Origin: CAIQIA01 sp945861105
GTDB lineage: Bacteria > Cyanobacteriota > Cyanobacteriia > PCC-6307 > Cyanobiaceae
Direction: 5' to 3'
DNA: 24,280 bases
Assembly: GCA_947488815.1 (NCBI GenBank)
Contig: CANLCC010000032.1
Coordinates: 1 to 24,280, forward strand
Shown here piece by piece: positions 1-7,628 of the stretch. Made by a program: the position numbers and the translations under genes. How positions within the stretch are numbered: position 1 is the stretch's first letter; each line of letters starts with the position of its first letter. Below the pieces are notes generated by a model. That model was not told where the DNA came from, made no database searches, and saw only the letters and a program-made list of their open reading frames with translations.

Positions 1-553
1 GGCACTCGTACACCACCCGGCCGTAATTTTTGCCGCTCAGGCCGAGCTTCGGCTTGATGGTGCAACCCAGCAGGGGACGGCCGTACTTGTTCATCCGATC
101 GCGTTCGACCACGATGCCGTTCGGCGGACCCATGCAGGTCTTGATGAAGGCCAGGGGGAAACGGATGTCCTCGAGGCGCAGGTGGCGCAGGGCCTTGAAG
201 CCGAACACGTTGCCGACCAGGGAGGTCAGCACGTTGGTGATCGATCCCTCTTCGAACAGATCGAGGGGATAGGCGATGAAGGCATAGAACGCCTCCTTGT
301 CGCCGGGCACCTCTTCGATGCGGTAGCAACGGCCCTTGTAGAAGTCGAGGTCGGTGAGGAGCTCGGACCACACGGTGGACCAGGTGCCGGTCGAAGATTC
401 GGCGGCCACGGCGGCGGCCACCTCTTCACGGGGAACGCCTTCCTGGCCGGTGCACTTGAAACAGGCCAGCAGGTCGCTGTCCAGGGGGACGTAATCAGGA
501 GTCCAGTAGGTGTCCCTGTACTCCTTGACCCCTGCGTCGTACTTCTTGCTCAT
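1..553 (-). CDS. rbcL: RuBisCO large subunit, form IA (5' part, truncated by window edge)
   Basis: This is the N-terminal 184 residues of ribulose-1,5-bisphosphate carboxylase/oxygenase, which fixes CO2 inside the carboxysome. The ATG is at 553-551, and the protein begins MSKKYDAGVKEYRDTYW, typical of the form I enzyme of alpha-carboxysomes. The N-terminal domain is complete. The start of the barrel is present with the TIKPKLGLS motif, whose first Lys (K167 here, equivalent to spinach K175) is catalytic. The gene runs off the left edge, where rbcS and the other cso genes would be expected from family knowledge. It lies 68 bp downstream of csoS1 on the same strand and is probably co-transcribed with it. 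I see no strong Shine-Dalgarno sequence before the ATG. Identity is certain; assignment to form IA rests on the csoS1/csoS1D context as well as the sequence. Confidence 0.98.
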   Translation of the reverse strand, partial: MSKKYDAGVKEYRDTYWTPDYVPLDSDLLACFKCTGQEGVPREEVAAAVAAESSTGTWSTVWSELLTDLDFYKGRCYRIEEVPGDKEAFYAFIAYPLDLFEEGSITNVLTSLVGNVFGFKALRHLRLEDIRFPLAFIKTCMGPPNGIVVERDRMNKYGRPLLGCTIKPKLGLSGKNYGRVVYEC

Positions 554-621
554 GGGGAAATCTGCGGTGGATGCGGGTGAGGCGTGTCGTTCAGCGTCCC
601 TTCAGGGGAGGCGCCGACGGC

Positions 622-936
622 TCAGTCCTTGGACCCGACGAAGCTGCTGCTGCCGTTGAGGGCGGGCTCGACCTCACGGTGGGGGCGGGCGATGATGTGG
701 GCGGCCACCAGACCGTCGCCCACGCGCTCGCAGGCATCGGCGCCGGCACGGACCGCAGCGTTGACGGCACCGGTTTCGCCACGGACGAGGACGGTGACGT
801 AGCCGCCGCCCACGAACTCTCGGCCGATCAGACGGACCTCGGCGGCCTTGGTCATGGCGTCAGCCGCTTCGATGGCGGGGACCAGACCGCGGGTCTCGAT
901 CATGCCGAGGGCAATGCCCATGGTTTCGCTTGCCAT
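622..936 (-). CDS. csoS1: Alpha-carboxysome major shell protein CsoS1 (single BMC domain)
   Basis: A 104-residue bacterial microcompartment (BMC) hexamer protein that tiles the facets of the carboxysome shell. The sequence MASETMGIALGMIETRGLVP followed by a single BMC fold is diagnostic, and the length is normal for CsoS1/CcmK. An upstream extension to 1023 is open but is discarded: the family starts at MASETMG, and an SD-like AGGA (943-946 on the minus strand) lies 6 nt before the ATG at 936. The gene is first in the csoS1-rbcL transcription unit and follows sbtB on the same strand after a 140-bp gap. In alpha-cyanobacteria it is also called ccmK1; the two names describe the same protein here. 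Confidence 0.96.
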   Translation of the reverse strand: MASETMGIALGMIETRGLVPAIEAADAMTKAAEVRLIGREFVGGGYVTVLVRGETGAVNAAVRAGADACERVGDGLVAAHIIARPHREVEPALNGSSSFVGSKD

Positions 937-1076
937 TGCCGTTCCTCGTTGGGGGGCGAAGTTCGCGGCTAACACTGCTCCTCTGCCGGCGCATCCGTCA
1001 AGACGTCTGAGAACCCCGACCAATCAGCGTCCAGACGGGCACTCATAAGCACGGCTCATCAGGGCTTGGCAATTCG
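937..1076 (-). promoter_or_regulatory. Leader/promoter region of the csoS1-rbcL operon
   Basis: This 140-bp gap between sbtB and csoS1 is the only sizeable non-coding space before the carboxysome genes, so a promoter is expected. On the minus strand there is a TTGACG hexamer (996-1001) and a TGTTAG hexamer (969-974), separated by 21 nt, which is longer than ideal. A clear SD (GAGGA) precedes csoS1. The promoter assignment is inference. Confidence 0.35.
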
Positions 1077-1364
1077 TTACAGAAGCGGAGCGGCTTCCGA
1101 GGTGTAGGCCACCCCGCCGAAGTACTCCAGCAGCGGTTGCACAGCGCTGCGCAGGGCCGGCAGCAGGGCGTCCTCGCAGAAGACGATCACGTGGGCGTTG
1201 GCCCCGAGGCCGCTGAACTCCATGCCCTCGGACACCGTCGAGCCGCTGCGGCCCCGGCCGGTCACATGCCGCATCACCGAGTAGCCGGGGGCCCCGGCGG
1301 CATCGAGGGCCTCGAGAAGCTTGTCGAGCTCCCGTTCGCTGAGAATCAGATCCAGTCGTTTCAT
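1077..1364 (-). CDS. sbtB: PII-like regulator of SbtA (SbtB), without C-terminal Cys motif
   Basis: A 95-residue PII-like protein. It is assigned as SbtB mainly because it directly follows sbtA (45 bp, same strand), the usual arrangement, and because its alternating beta-alpha-beta pattern and T-loop-like segment around residues 33-50 fit the family. SbtB trimers bind adenine nucleotides including cAMP and control bicarbonate uptake by SbtA. The sequence stops right after the last strand (VAYTSEAAPLL). It lacks the C-terminal CGPxGC redox motif known in Synechocystis SbtB; the only Cys is in the VIVFCED strand. I chose the ATG at 1364 (MKRLDLILSE); an in-frame TTG at 1397 would add 11 residues. 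The short protein makes the family call moderately rather than fully certain. Confidence 0.85.
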   Translation of the reverse strand: MKRLDLILSERELDKLLEALDAAGAPGYSVMRHVTGRGRSGSTVSEGMEFSGLGANAHVIVFCEDALLPALRSAVQPLLEYFGGVAYTSEAAPLL

Positions 1365-1409
1365 GGTGGCGGCAGAAGAGGGAACGCGGTCGGTCAAGAA
1401 CGGGGCGGC

Positions 1410-2411
1410 TCAAAGCACGGCCTGGGGCGGGATGAATCGCTGCACCAGCGCCATGTACAGAGGAATGCCGAAGATGATGTTGAAGGGGAAGGTGATGCCC
1501 AGGGAGCTGGAGATGTAAAGACTCGGATTGGCCTCGGGAACTGTCATCCGCATGGCCGCCGGCACGGCGATGTAGGAGGCGCTGGCACTGAGCACCATGA
1601 ACAGCAGGGCATTGCCCTGGCTCAGGTGCAGCAGCTGGGCTGCCGCCAGCCCCAGGCTGGCGTTGAAGAGGGGCATCAGCACGGCAAAGACCACCAGGAA
1701 TGTGCCGGCCTTGCGCAGGTCACCCAGGCGCTGGGCGGCGACGATGCCCATGTCGAGCAGAAAGAAGCAGAGCGCCCCGTAGAAGAGCTTGCCGGTGAAT
1801 GGCTCCATCTTCTCGACACCGACCGGGCTGAAATCAGCCACGAGAATGCCGATCAGCAGGCTCCCCACCAGCAGGAACACCGAGCTGTTGAGAAAGGCCT
1901 CATGCAGCACCGCCCCCCAGCCCGCCTGCTGTTTGCTTGCCCCCTTTCCCGACGCCATCAGCCGCACCAGCAGCAGACCAACAATGATGGCCGGTGATTC
2001 CATCAAGGCCAGGGCCGCCACCATGAAACCATCGGAGCGAATCTTGAGCACCTTCAGAAAACTCTCAGCCGTGATGAAGGTGACAGCACTGATGGATCCA
2101 TAGGCGGCGGCGATGGCAGCACTGTCGAACACATTGAATCGCCAGCGCAACACCCAGAAACAGATCAATGGCACCAGAACCGCCATGGTGATGGCGGCAC
2201 CGATGGTGATCAGCACCGTTGGGTTGAGGCTGCTGTGGGCCAGTTCCACCCCGCCCCGGAAGCCGATCGACAGCAGCAGGTAGAGCGAGAACAGCTTCGG
2301 CAGGGGGGCCGGGATCTCGAGGTCGGAGCCGACGACGACCGCCAGGACCCCGAGGAAGAAGAACAGAATCGCCGGTGACAGCAGGTTCTGCAGGACAAGA
2401 CTGGACTGCAT
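1410..2411 (-). CDS. sbtA: Sodium-dependent bicarbonate transporter SbtA
   Basis: A 333-residue inner-membrane protein of about ten hydrophobic segments arranged as two related halves separated by a short hydrophilic linker (around residues 160-175, SGKGASKQQ). This is the SbtA (DUF897) architecture. SbtA imports HCO3- with Na+ at high affinity, feeding the carboxysome. Recognisable family stretches are LLSIGFRGGVEL and the AAAYGSISAVTFITA region of the first half, with the matching VLSASASYIAVPAAMRM region of the second half. It is about 40 residues shorter than the 374-residue Synechocystis protein, mainly because the central linker is short. The ATG at 2411 is preceded by GAGGAG at very short spacing. 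It forms an operon with sbtB and diverges from rdgB, whose start is only 48 bp away. Confidence 0.95.
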   Translation of the reverse strand: MQSSLVLQNLLSPAILFFFLGVLAVVVGSDLEIPAPLPKLFSLYLLLSIGFRGGVELAHSSLNPTVLITIGAAITMAVLVPLICFWVLRWRFNVFDSAAIAAAYGSISAVTFITAESFLKVLKIRSDGFMVAALALMESPAIIVGLLLVRLMASGKGASKQQAGWGAVLHEAFLNSSVFLLVGSLLIGILVADFSPVGVEKMEPFTGKLFYGALCFFLLDMGIVAAQRLGDLRKAGTFLVVFAVLMPLFNASLGLAAAQLLHLSQGNALLFMVLSASASYIAVPAAMRMTVPEANPSLYISSSLGITFPFNIIFGIPLYMALVQRFIPPQAVL

Positions 2412-2459
2412 GGGCTCCTCGGCATCGGTGCGCCAGGTGTCACCGCTTCATTGGGCAGA

Positions 2460-3077
2460 ATGCCGCAACGCCGGTTTGCGACTGACCCTGTGCCCGTTCT
2501 GGTGATCGCCAGCACCAACCCCGCCAAGCTGAGCGAGCTGCACCATCTGTTCGATCCCCTGGACCTGGATCTGCGGCCGATGCCGGCCGATCTGGTGATC
2601 GAAGAAACCGGCGGCACCTACGCCGCCAATGCCAGCCTCAAGGCCACCACGGTGGCCCGCCTCAGCGGTTGCTGGGCCCTGGGGGACGATTCGGGCCTCG
2701 AAGTCGATGCCCTCGACGGTGCCCCTGGCCTCTTCTCAGCCCGTTGGGCCGCCGATGACGCCGCCCGCTGCCGCCGTCTGCTCGATGCCCTGGCGGGGAT
2801 CCCCTACCGCAGCGCCCGCTTCTGCACGGCCGTGGCCCTGGCGGCCCCCGACGGCGGCCTCCGTCTCGAGAGCGCAGGCGAATGCCGCGGCGAGATCCTG
2901 CGGGCCCCCCGGGGGGCGGGGCGGGGTTACGACAGCCTGTTCTGGGTGCGGGAGGCCGGGTGCACCTATGCGGCCATGACCAGTGAGCAACGCAGCCGCC
3001 TGGGCAGCCGCGGCAAGGCCCTTCGCGGCATCGCCGCGGCCCTGCGCCGCGAGCTGGGGCTCACACCGGTGAATTGA
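2460..3077 (+). CDS. rdgB: Non-canonical purine NTP pyrophosphatase (RdgB/HAM1 family)
   Basis: A Maf/HAM1-type pyrophosphatase of 205 residues that hydrolyses dITP, ITP and XTP to the monophosphates and so keeps deaminated purines out of DNA and RNA. The signature SxNPxKLxE (ASTNPAKLSEL) near the N-terminus, the ETGGTYAANASLKA segment, the GDDSGLEVDALDGAPGLFSARW active-site region and a C-terminal SxRG-type tail (SRLGSRGKALRG) are all present. The ATG at 2460 was chosen; a GTG at 2490, which leaves a more typical short N-terminus, is a serious alternative. Its 3' end overlaps that of csoS1D by 17 bp on the opposite strand. HAM1 next to carboxysome genes is a conserved neighbourhood in picocyanobacteria as I recall it. 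Confidence 0.93.
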   Translation: MPQRRFATDPVPVLVIASTNPAKLSELHHLFDPLDLDLRPMPADLVIEETGGTYAANASLKATTVARLSGCWALGDDSGLEVDALDGAPGLFSARWAADDAARCRRLLDALAGIPYRSARFCTAVALAAPDGGLRLESAGECRGEILRAPRGAGRGYDSLFWVREAGCTYAAMTSEQRSRLGSRGKALRGIAAALRRELGLTPVN

Positions 3078-3831
3078 CCTGGGCCACGGCCCGCATGGCT
3101 GCCGCCGCCGCCTCTTCCACATCGCCTTCGCGGCCGGCGAGGGTGAGTCGGCCGAAGGCACCCACGGCCTTGACGTCGACCACGGTGATGTTGGAGGCCT
3201 TCTCGGCTTCGTTGGCCGCGATCAGCACGTAACCGGCGGGCTCGGTTTCGAGAATGAACATGCTCATGCCCGCCTGGATCATCGAGCCGCGACGGTTCTG
3301 GCGGTTGATCAGCACCGCATGGTCGGGGGTGATGGCGCGGATGATTTCGGTCCAGCTGACGTTGCAGGGGCTGCGCTGGTCGATGCTGCTGCCGATGGCC
3401 TCAAGCACCACCTGGCCGGAATGCAGCACCGTGCTCTGGTCGCGGTGGTACAGCGCCAGCGACCCGAAGGCCCGTTCGACGACCATCTGGCCGAGCCGGA
3501 CACTGCTGGCCTTGAGGGCGATGTCGGTGACGCGGTGCACGGCCATGCCGGGGGACACCTCCAGCCAGAGGCAGGCGTCGCCGGGGATCGGCAGAAAGCC
3601 CTGGGAGACCGTGCCCATGTAGGCGGCCAGCTGGGGCTGCAGTGAATCGATGAAGACGTGGGTGCGCAGCTCAATGGCACCGATGTCGCTGCCGCTGCGG
3701 CTGAGACGATGGCCTTCGCTGTCGGTGGTGACGGTCACGCAGCTGGGGCCGTCACCGTCGATGCCCACCCGGGTGCCGGTCACGACCACCTGACTGCCGG
3801 CCACCCGCAGGCTTCCCCGCCGACGGCTCAT
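3061..3831 (-). CDS. csoS1D: Carboxysome tandem-BMC shell protein CsoS1D
   Basis: A 256-residue protein with two fused BMC domains, the length and layout of CsoS1D. CsoS1D trimers form pseudohexamers that stack and have a large gated pore, thought to pass RuBP and 3-PGA through the shell. The first domain carries the VERAFGSLALYH segment; its Glu119-Arg120 pair corresponds to the pore-gating Glu/Arg of the Prochlorococcus protein. The second domain runs from about residue 150 to the end and includes SMFILETEP and AFGRLTLAGREGDVEEA. The ATG at 3831 (MSRRRGSL) was chosen; the frame stays open to 3900 but that extension has no family support. It diverges from orf99 across 149 bp containing a short AT-rich patch (around 3902-3910), a reasonable place for its promoter. 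Confidence 0.95.
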   Translation of the reverse strand: MSRRRGSLRVAGSQVVVTGTRVGIDGDGPSCVTVTTDSEGHRLSRSGSDIGAIELRTHVFIDSLQPQLAAYMGTVSQGFLPIPGDACLWLEVSPGMAVHRVTDIALKASSVRLGQMVVERAFGSLALYHRDQSTVLHSGQVVLEAIGSSIDQRSPCNVSWTEIIRAITPDHAVLINRQNRRGSMIQAGMSMFILETEPAGYVLIAANEAEKASNITVVDVKAVGAFGRLTLAGREGDVEEAAAAAMRAVAQVNSPV

Positions 3832-3980
3832 CAGGTTGTCGGCACGGGAGTTCAGGGGCCCGACTCTCAGCGGTCGCGCGACTCTACCGGCCTGAGCCAC
3901 GCTTTTATTTCGTTCGACTTGATACGACAGCGCTGCTGATCGCCCCTATCACAAGGGCTGATCCCCTGAGCACCCAGTCC

Positions 3981-4280
3981 ATGCTCACCCCCAGCACCCG
4001 GCTCAAGCTGCAGGACATCATCGGCCGCATCGCCAGCGACCAGACGGTGACCTTGCAGGAGCGGATCTTCGTGCAGAAGTTCGCCGACCGCGATGCGACC
4101 GTGGCCAGCTGGCTGCGGCGGGCCCGCCGCCAGCAGCAGCCACCACCGGTGACGGGCGTCGATCAGCTGCTGCATCAGCTGGACCTGGGCGAGGCGGAAC
4201 CCGACGGTGGCCGCCGCCATCCCAACGACGACATCGGTGACTGGTTCACCGGTGCGCCGGGCTGGTTGCGCCGCAGCTGA
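3981..4280 (+). CDS. Conserved-looking cyanobacterial hypothetical protein (orf99)
   Basis: A 99-residue soluble protein I cannot assign. The N-terminal 50 residues look like two or three amphipathic helices (LKLQDIIGRIASDQTVTLQE, then VQKFADRDATVASWLRRARR). The C-terminal half is polar, rich in Gln, Pro and Asp, and probably flexible. No signal peptide or membrane segment is visible. It starts at an ATG, diverges from csoS1D and precedes orf134 and chlN on the same strand, a position where picocyanobacteria usually have hypothetical genes. Codon use is the same as in its neighbours, so it is likely a real gene. A role in carboxysome or chlorophyll biology would be a guess from location only. 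Confidence 0.75.
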   Translation: MLTPSTRLKLQDIIGRIASDQTVTLQERIFVQKFADRDATVASWLRRARRQQQPPPVTGVDQLLHQLDLGEAEPDGGRRHPNDDIGDWFTGAPGWLRRS

Positions 4281-4338
4281 CCTTGCCAGGCCGGCCGCAG
4301 CCGGTACCCTCCGGCCATCCCGTTCGTCTCAGGCCGCC

Positions 4339-4743
4339 ATGGACAGCCCCGTCGCCAGCGCTGACACTGCCACCACGGCGGAATGGATCAACCGGGCCAT
4401 CGACGAAGGCGTCAAACCGGAACAGGCCCTGGCCTTCATCGGTCTGGGGCTGATGCACCGGCTCGGCAACAGCGAGGCCTCCTTTGCTCCCCTCCCCCAC
4501 GAAGGGGGCGAAACGGCCGACCTGGCCGCCCTGCGCCAGCGTCTTGAGCTCACCGACCTGGCGATCCGCACCGCCGCACCGCTCTCCACCGCCGAGGTGA
4601 CGGCGCTGCTGGGGGCCCGTCCCGGCGCCGCCGAAGTCGAGCGGGGCGGCCTGGTGGCCCGCCGGGTGAGCCGCAACGTGTGGAAGCTGAGCCGCCTGGC
4701 CGACCGACCCCAGACCGATGACGCCTTCCGCCGCCGCTTCTGA
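4339..4743 (+). CDS. Hypothetical protein with winged-helix-like C-terminal part (orf134)
   Basis: A 134-residue soluble protein of unknown function. Residues 14-40 form a probable helix pair (EWINRAIDEGVKPEQALAFI). A linker around residues 45-60 is followed by a stretch (about 62-120) that reads like a small winged-helix unit: LRQRLELTDLAIRTAAPLSTAEVTALLG, then ERGGLVARRVSRNVWKLSR. A DNA-binding role would be inference only. I chose the ATG at 4339 because the upstream in-frame extension (from 4207) overlaps orf99 and looks non-protein-like. It lies 56 bp upstream of chlN on the same strand, with a GC-rich inverted repeat in the gap. Confidence 0.75.
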   Translation: MDSPVASADTATTAEWINRAIDEGVKPEQALAFIGLGLMHRLGNSEASFAPLPHEGGETADLAALRQRLELTDLAIRTAAPLSTAEVTALLGARPGAAEVERGGLVARRVSRNVWKLSRLADRPQTDDAFRRRF

Positions 4744-4757
4744 AACGGAAGAGATGA

Positions 4758-4785
4758 CCGCGGCTGCTCGCCGGAACGGCCGCGG
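4758..4785 (+). promoter_or_regulatory. GC-rich inverted repeat in the leader of chlN
   Basis: CCGCGGC at 4758-4764 pairs with GCCGCGG at 4779-4785 around a 14-nt loop, giving a 7-bp all-GC stem extendable by one GU and one GC pair. There is no T-run after it, so it is not a classical intrinsic terminator. It ends 14 nt before the chlN GTG and could affect translation or mRNA stability. Confidence 0.35.
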
Positions 4786-4799
4786 GACCTAGAGATGGA

Positions 4800-6053
4800 G
4801 TGACGTCCAGGGGGCCAGGGGTGGAGGTTCTCAAGGAGAGTGGCCAGCGGGAAGTGTTCTGCGGGCTCACCTCCATCGTGTGGCTACATCGGCGCATGCC
4901 CGATGCCTTCTTTCTTGTGGTGGGGTCCCGCACCTGCGCCCATCTGATCCAGAGCGCCGCCGGCGTGATGATCTTTGCCGAACCGCGCTTCGGCACGGCG
5001 ATTCTCGGGGAACGCGACCTGGCTGGCCTCGCCGATGCCAACGACGAGCTGGACCGGGTGGTGACCGACCTGCTGGCCCGTCGCCCCGAGATCCGCACCC
5101 TGTTCCTGGTGGGTTCGTGCCCCAGTGAGGTGATCAAGCTCGATCTGGCCAAGGCCGCCGAGCGCCTCAATGGCCGCCTGACCGGCCGGGTGCGGGTGGT
5201 GAACTACAGCGGCAGCGGCATCGAGACCACCTTCACCCAGGGGGAGGACCAGGCCCTCACCGCCCTGGTGCCACTGCTGCCCCGCGGCGACCAGCGCCAG
5301 CTGCTGCTGGTGGGCACCCTCGCCGATGCCGTCGAGGATCGCTTCCTGACGTTGTTCGAGCGCCTGGGGGTCGGCCCGGTGGTGGCCCTGCCCCCCCGGC
5401 GCTCGACGGAGCTGCCGCCCGTGGGCCCCGGCACGATGGCCCTGTTGTGCCAGCCGTTCCTGGGCAGCACCGCCCGGGCCCTGCAGGCCCGCGGGGTGAC
5501 GTTGCTCCCCAGCCCCTACCCGCTGGGGGTCGAGGGCAGTCGCCGCTGGTTTGAGACCGCCGCCAACGCCTTCGGCATTGATCCGGCCCATACCGCCACC
5601 GTGCTGGATCCGCTGGTGGCCCGGGGTCAGGCGGCCGTGGCGCCCCACCGGCGCGACCTGGAGGGCAAGCGCCTGTTTCTGCTGCCTGATTCGCAGATGG
5701 AGCCGGCCCTGGCCCGGTTCCTCCATCGGGAATGCGGCATGGAGCTGGTCGAGGTGGGCACCCCCTACCTGGACCGGGCCCTGCAGCAGCCCGAACTTGA
5801 CCTGCTGCCGCCTGACACGGCCCTCAGCGAGGGTCAGCACCTCGAACGGCAGCTGGAGCGGGTGCGGGCGGCCCGTCCCGACCTGGTGGTGTGCGGCATG
5901 GGACTGGCCAACCCCCTCGAAGCCGAGGGGATCGCCACGAAATGGTCGATCGAACTGGTCTTCAGCCCGATCCACGGCTGCGACCAGGCCGGCGACCTGG
6001 CGGAACTGTTCGCCCGGCCCCTGCGTCGCCGCGCTGCCCTCGCCTTCGCCTGA
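4800..6053 (+). CDS. chlN: Light-independent protochlorophyllide reductase subunit N
   Basis: A 417-residue subunit of the dark-operative protochlorophyllide oxidoreductase, a nitrogenase-like enzyme that reduces ring D of protochlorophyllide in chlorophyll synthesis. ChlN pairs with ChlB in an N2B2 heterotetramer. The three Cys ligands of the 4Fe-4S NB-cluster are present at C21 (EVFCGLT), C46 (GSRTCAHL) and C107 (VGSCPSEV). Downstream motifs NYSGSGIETTFTQGED and the C-terminal KWSIELVFSPIHG are typical. The start is the GTG at 4800; no in-frame ATG lies upstream, and a second GTG at 4821 is possible. chlB follows after 27 bp on the same strand. The NB-cluster is oxygen sensitive, so in an oxygenic host the enzyme matters mainly in darkness or low oxygen. 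Confidence 0.97.
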   Translation: MTSRGPGVEVLKESGQREVFCGLTSIVWLHRRMPDAFFLVVGSRTCAHLIQSAAGVMIFAEPRFGTAILGERDLAGLADANDELDRVVTDLLARRPEIRTLFLVGSCPSEVIKLDLAKAAERLNGRLTGRVRVVNYSGSGIETTFTQGEDQALTALVPLLPRGDQRQLLLVGTLADAVEDRFLTLFERLGVGPVVALPPRRSTELPPVGPGTMALLCQPFLGSTARALQARGVTLLPSPYPLGVEGSRRWFETAANAFGIDPAHTATVLDPLVARGQAAVAPHRRDLEGKRLFLLPDSQMEPALARFLHRECGMELVEVGTPYLDRALQQPELDLLPPDTALSEGQHLERQLERVRAARPDLVVCGMGLANPLEAEGIATKWSIELVFSPIHGCDQAGDLAELFARPLRRRAALAFA

Positions 6054-6080
6054 TCGCCCTCGCCACCGGACCACAGGACT

Positions 6081-7628
6081 ATGGAACTGACCCTCTGGAC
6101 CTATGAAGGCCCCCCCCATGTGGGGGCGATGCGCATCGCCGCCTCGATGGAGGGGGTGCATTACGTGCTCCATGCCCCCCAGGGCGACACCTACGCCGAT
6201 CTGCTGTTCACGATGATCGAACGGCGCGACCGGCGACCACCCGTCACGTACACCACCTTCCAGGCCCGTGACCTGGGGGGCGACACGGCCGATCTGGTGA
6301 AGCGTTCGATCGCCGAGGCCGTCGAACGCTTCAGGCCCCAGGCGTTGCTGGTGGGCGAAAGCTGCACGGCCGAGCTGATCCAGGATCAGCCCGGGGCCCT
6401 GGCCCAGGGCATGGGGTTCGGTGATCTGCCGATCGTGAATCTGGAGCTGCCCGCGTATTCCAAGAAGGAGAACTGGGGGGCGGGCGAGACGTTCTACCAG
6501 CTGGTGCGGGGGCTGCTGAAGGGTCAGATCCCGGCGCCCGGCAGCCCCCGGCCTGATCCCGGCCGTTGGCGCAGCGAAGGGCGCCGGCCGCGGCTCAATC
6601 TGCTCGGTGCGAGCCTGCTGGGGTTCCGCTGCCGCGATGACGTCATCGAGGTGACGCGGCTGCTGGCCGAACTGGGGGTGGAGGTGGCGGTGGTGGCGCC
6701 CCTGGGTGCCACCCCGGCCGATCTGCTGCGGCTGCCCGAGGCCGATGCGAATGTCTGCCTGTACCCGGAGGTCGCCGACAGCACCTGCAGCTGGCTCGAG
6801 CGTCAGTTCGGCATGGCCTGCGTGCGCACGGTGCCGATTGGCATCGGGGCCACCGTCGCCTTCCTGCAGGAGGTGGTGCAAGTGCTGGGGCTGGATCCGG
6901 CGCTGCTGCCTTCACCGGAACGGTCGCGGTTGCCCTGGTATTCGCGTTCGGTCGACTCGACCTACCTGACGGGCAAGCGGGTGTTCATCTTTGCCGATGC
7001 CACCCATGCCATCGCGGCGGCTCGCATTGCCAGCCAGGAGCTGGGCTTTCAGGTGGTGGGCCTGGGCAGCTACAGCCGTGAGCAGGCCCGCGCCGTGCGG
7101 GCGGCGGCGACGGAGCTGGGACTCGAGGCCCTGATCAGTGACGACTACCTGGCGGTGGAGGCCGCCATGGCTGCGGCAGCGCCCGAACTGGTGCTGGGCA
7201 CCCAGATGGAACGCCACAGTGCCAAGCGGCTGGGGGTTCCCTGCGCCGTGATTTCGTCACCGCTGCATGTGCAGGATGTGCCGGCCCGTTATGCACCGCA
7301 GATGGGCTGGGAGGGGGCGAACGTGATCTTCGATTCGTGGGTGCACCCGTTGATGATGGGTCTCGAGGAACATCTGATCGGCATGTTCCGCCATGATTTC
7401 GAGTTTGTGGATGGCCACATGAGCCATCGGGGCGAAACGGCGGCGGCGGCGCCCGAAGCACCTGTGTCCGGGGTCTGGACCAGCGATGGTGAGGCCGAGC
7501 TGAAGAAGGTGCCGTTCTTCGTGCGGGGCAAGGTGCGCCGCAATGCCGAGGCCTATGCGCAGGAGCGTGGCATCGGGGCCATCACCGCCGAAGTGATGTT
7601 CGACGCCAAGGCCCACTTCAGCCGCTGA
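6081..7628 (+). CDS. chlB: Light-independent protochlorophyllide reductase subunit B
   Basis: A 515-residue catalytic partner of ChlN. It begins MELTLWTYEGPPHVGAMRIA, the canonical start of ChlB/BchB. D36 (APQGD36TYAD) is the unusual aspartate that completes the 4Fe-4S cluster together with the three Cys of ChlN, and is present. The segment WYSRSVDSTYLTGKRVFIF in the middle, LGTQMERHSAKRLGVPCAVIS, and the small C-terminal domain (from about residue 460, KKVPFFVRGKVRRNAEAYA) are all intact and the length is normal. It is the last gene of the chlN-chlB pair. The third subunit gene, chlL (the ATP-driven electron donor), is not downstream: an opposite-strand small ORF overlaps the last 11 bp of chlB. 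Confidence 0.98.
   Translation: MELTLWTYEGPPHVGAMRIAASMEGVHYVLHAPQGDTYADLLFTMIERRDRRPPVTYTTFQARDLGGDTADLVKRSIAEAVERFRPQALLVGESCTAELIQDQPGALAQGMGFGDLPIVNLELPAYSKKENWGAGETFYQLVRGLLKGQIPAPGSPRPDPGRWRSEGRRPRLNLLGASLLGFRCRDDVIEVTRLLAELGVEVAVVAPLGATPADLLRLPEADANVCLYPEVADSTCSWLERQFGMACVRTVPIGIGATVAFLQEVVQVLGLDPALLPSPERSRLPWYSRSVDSTYLTGKRVFIFADATHAIAAARIASQELGFQVVGLGSYSREQARAVRAAATELGLEALISDDYLAVEAAMAAAAPELVLGTQMERHSAKRLGVPCAVISSPLHVQDVPARYAPQMGWEGANVIFDSWVHPLMMGLEEHLIGMFRHDFEFVDGHMSHRGETAAAAPEAPVSGVWTSDGEAELKKVPFFVRGKVRRNAEAYAQERGIGAITAEVMFDAKAHFSR

Noticed and set aside
1137..1997. 286-aa plus-strand ORF opposite sbtB/sbtA
   Set aside because: Gln/Gly/His-rich antisense frame of a membrane transporter gene.
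4884..6881. 665-aa minus-strand ORF opposite chlN-chlB
   Set aside because: His/Gln/Gly-rich, no domain; an antisense shadow of two certain genes caused by high GC3.
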